From NCBI RefSeq assembly GCF_000010505.1, contig NC_010729.1, forward strand, positions 1,040,501 to 1,104,500: 64,000 nucleotides of DNA, given 5' to 3'. Of this stretch, positions 63,168 to 64,000 are shown in pieces. The DNA comes from Porphyromonas gingivalis ATCC 33277. GTDB taxonomy: Bacteria > Bacteroidota > Bacteroidia > Bacteroidales > Porphyromonadaceae. The notes beneath the pieces are model-generated. The model saw only the letters and a program-made list of their open reading frames with translations. It was not told where the DNA came from and did not search any database. A program made the position numbers and the translations under genes. The first letter of the stretch is position 1, and each line of letters starts with the position of its first letter.

Positions 63168-64000
63168 TTACTCAGAGTACTCGGATTGCTCGGACTCGAA
63201 GAGAGCTGAGATCCGGCCGTAGTCGGCTTGTATTTGTTGGCGAAGAGCTTCCAAACTATCGAACTTCATATCCTCTCTGATAAAGGATACAAACTCCACT
63301 CGTATCTGAGATCCGTAGATAGTTTTATCAAATTCGAAGAGATTGACTTCGATCGTTCGCTGGTCACCGTTGTTCAACGTCGGCCTGCGACCTATATACA
63401 ACATGCCATTGTATCGTTCGCTACTTACAATGGCTCTGACGGCATAGACCCCATCGCAGGGGATCAACTTGTGACTGTCGCTTACAGTCAGATTGGCCGT
63501 CGGGAATCCCAATTCGCGCCCAATCCTAAAACCATGCTCCACCTTTCCCGTCAATATATAGTCATACCCCAATAGCTGATTGGCCAAAGCAAGATTATTG
63601 TCTATCAGGGCTTGGCGTACGACACTGGAGCTGGCCGGCACTCCACCGATCTCAGCCTGCGAAGCTTTCTTTACCGTTATACCCAATGGAGTAGCTATCT
63701 GTTTGTATTCTTCCAAGCCGGATATGCGTCCATGTCCGAATCGGTGATCATAGCCAATGAGCAAGGCTTTTACATGGAGTCGTTTGTGCAGGATGGTTGT
63801 AATGAAAGTGTCGGCCGTCATTGCCACTAATTCGGGTGTAAAAGGCAGCACCACTGTATAGTCTACTCCTTCCGTTTCGAGTCTGAGGAGTTTTTCGCCT
63901 ATTGTAGTCAGCTTCTGGTAGGGTGTTCCCGGGCGAACCACTGATATGGGAGGGACGTCGAAGGTTATTACCATAGTAGGCAGATGCTTCTCTTTCGCCA
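63168..64000 (-). CDS. ribF: Bifunctional riboflavin kinase/FAD synthetase, 5' end off window
   Basis: The minus-strand frame stays open to the right edge, and the usual N-terminal HxGH nucleotidyltransferase motif must lie beyond 64000; about 30-40 residues are missing. Seen are the FMN adenylyltransferase parts ALLIGYDHRFGHGR and PASSSVVRQAL, then the riboflavin kinase domain with GRELGFPTANL, CDGVYAVRA and GMLYIGRRPT. It makes FMN and FAD from riboflavin. The C-terminal residues ESEQSEYSE are encoded within the ACTCAGAGTA repeats. Confidence 0.93.
   Translation of the reverse strand, partial: AKEKHLPTMVITFDVPPISVVRPGTPYQKLTTIGEKLLRLETEGVDYTVVLPFTPELVAMTADTFITTILHKRLHVKALLIGYDHRFGHGRISGLEEYKQIATPLGITVKKASQAEIGGVPASSSVVRQALIDNNLALANQLLGYDYILTGKVEHGFRIGRELGFPTANLTVSDSHKLIPCDGVYAVRAIVSSERYNGMLYIGRRPTLNNGDQRTIEVNLFEFDKTIYGSQIRVEFVSFIREDMKFDSLEALRQQIQADYGRISALFESEQSEYSE

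Overview
The window is almost certainly a chromosomal segment of Porphyromonas gingivalis or a very close relative. The evidence is the recognisable P. gingivalis mobile DNA (IS195-type IS982 elements of 1070 bp, an IS1126-type IS5 element of 1339 bp, a terminal-inverted-repeat element of exactly 239 bp matching MITE239, and a MITE464-like element). Bacteroidota-style promoters (TAnnTTTG at -7), lipoprotein signals and gene content (TamL, GH92 mannosidase, short-form PSD/PSS pair, archaeal-type ProS) agree. The strain cannot be told from the sequence alone.

Layout. 1-9.6 kb: a DUF349 protein, a D-2-hydroxyacid dehydrogenase, a BioF-like PLP enzyme, a small membrane protein, then two SGNH-hydrolase-like exported proteins with an MBOAT O-acyltransferase, which together look like an extracytoplasmic O-acylation module. 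9.7-11.7 kb: a mobile-element graveyard (IS195 copy 1, IS3-type left-end fragments in inverted orientation, MITE239, MITE464 pieces). 11.9-20.6 kb: one co-directional block of TetR regulator, MMPL/RND exporter, LolA-like protein, outer-membrane barrel and two MDR-type half ABC transporters. 20.6-30.3 kb: a CtpA-type protease, IS195 copies 2 and 3 around a broken ISAs1 element, a truncated HEAT-like gene, an HXXEE membrane protein, HipB-like HTH with a HipA stub, a TIGR01777 epimerase and a second degenerate ISAs1.

30.3-33.8 kb: thrS-infC-rpmI-rplT, the classical translation operon. 34-39.2 kb: two IS5-family elements flanking an ECF sigma/anti-sigma/DUF4252 module. Both elements damage genes: one cuts a RhuM-like gene and one splits a 42-codon small ORF. 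39.3-42.3 kb: an AT-rich TPR-repeat gene and tRNA-Phe. 42.9-51.7 kb (minus strand): TamL, aroE, menG, purC, phoH, a MITE464-like element and a GH92 mannosidase. 51.8-64 kb: queA, tRNA-Leu, an Mrr-type restriction gene, psd-pssA-DUF4834, proS, a small acidic protein, trmB, mrp, RNase P RNA, a YihY/BrkB membrane protein and ribF, which runs off the right edge.

The most unusual non-genic signal is a set of short intergenic palindrome arrays with a strict 22- or 23-bp period, with three different sequence motifs at four places. There are also two copies of a roughly 490-bp non-coding repeat that contains one of these arrays and a strong hairpin. Nothing here is a CRISPR array.
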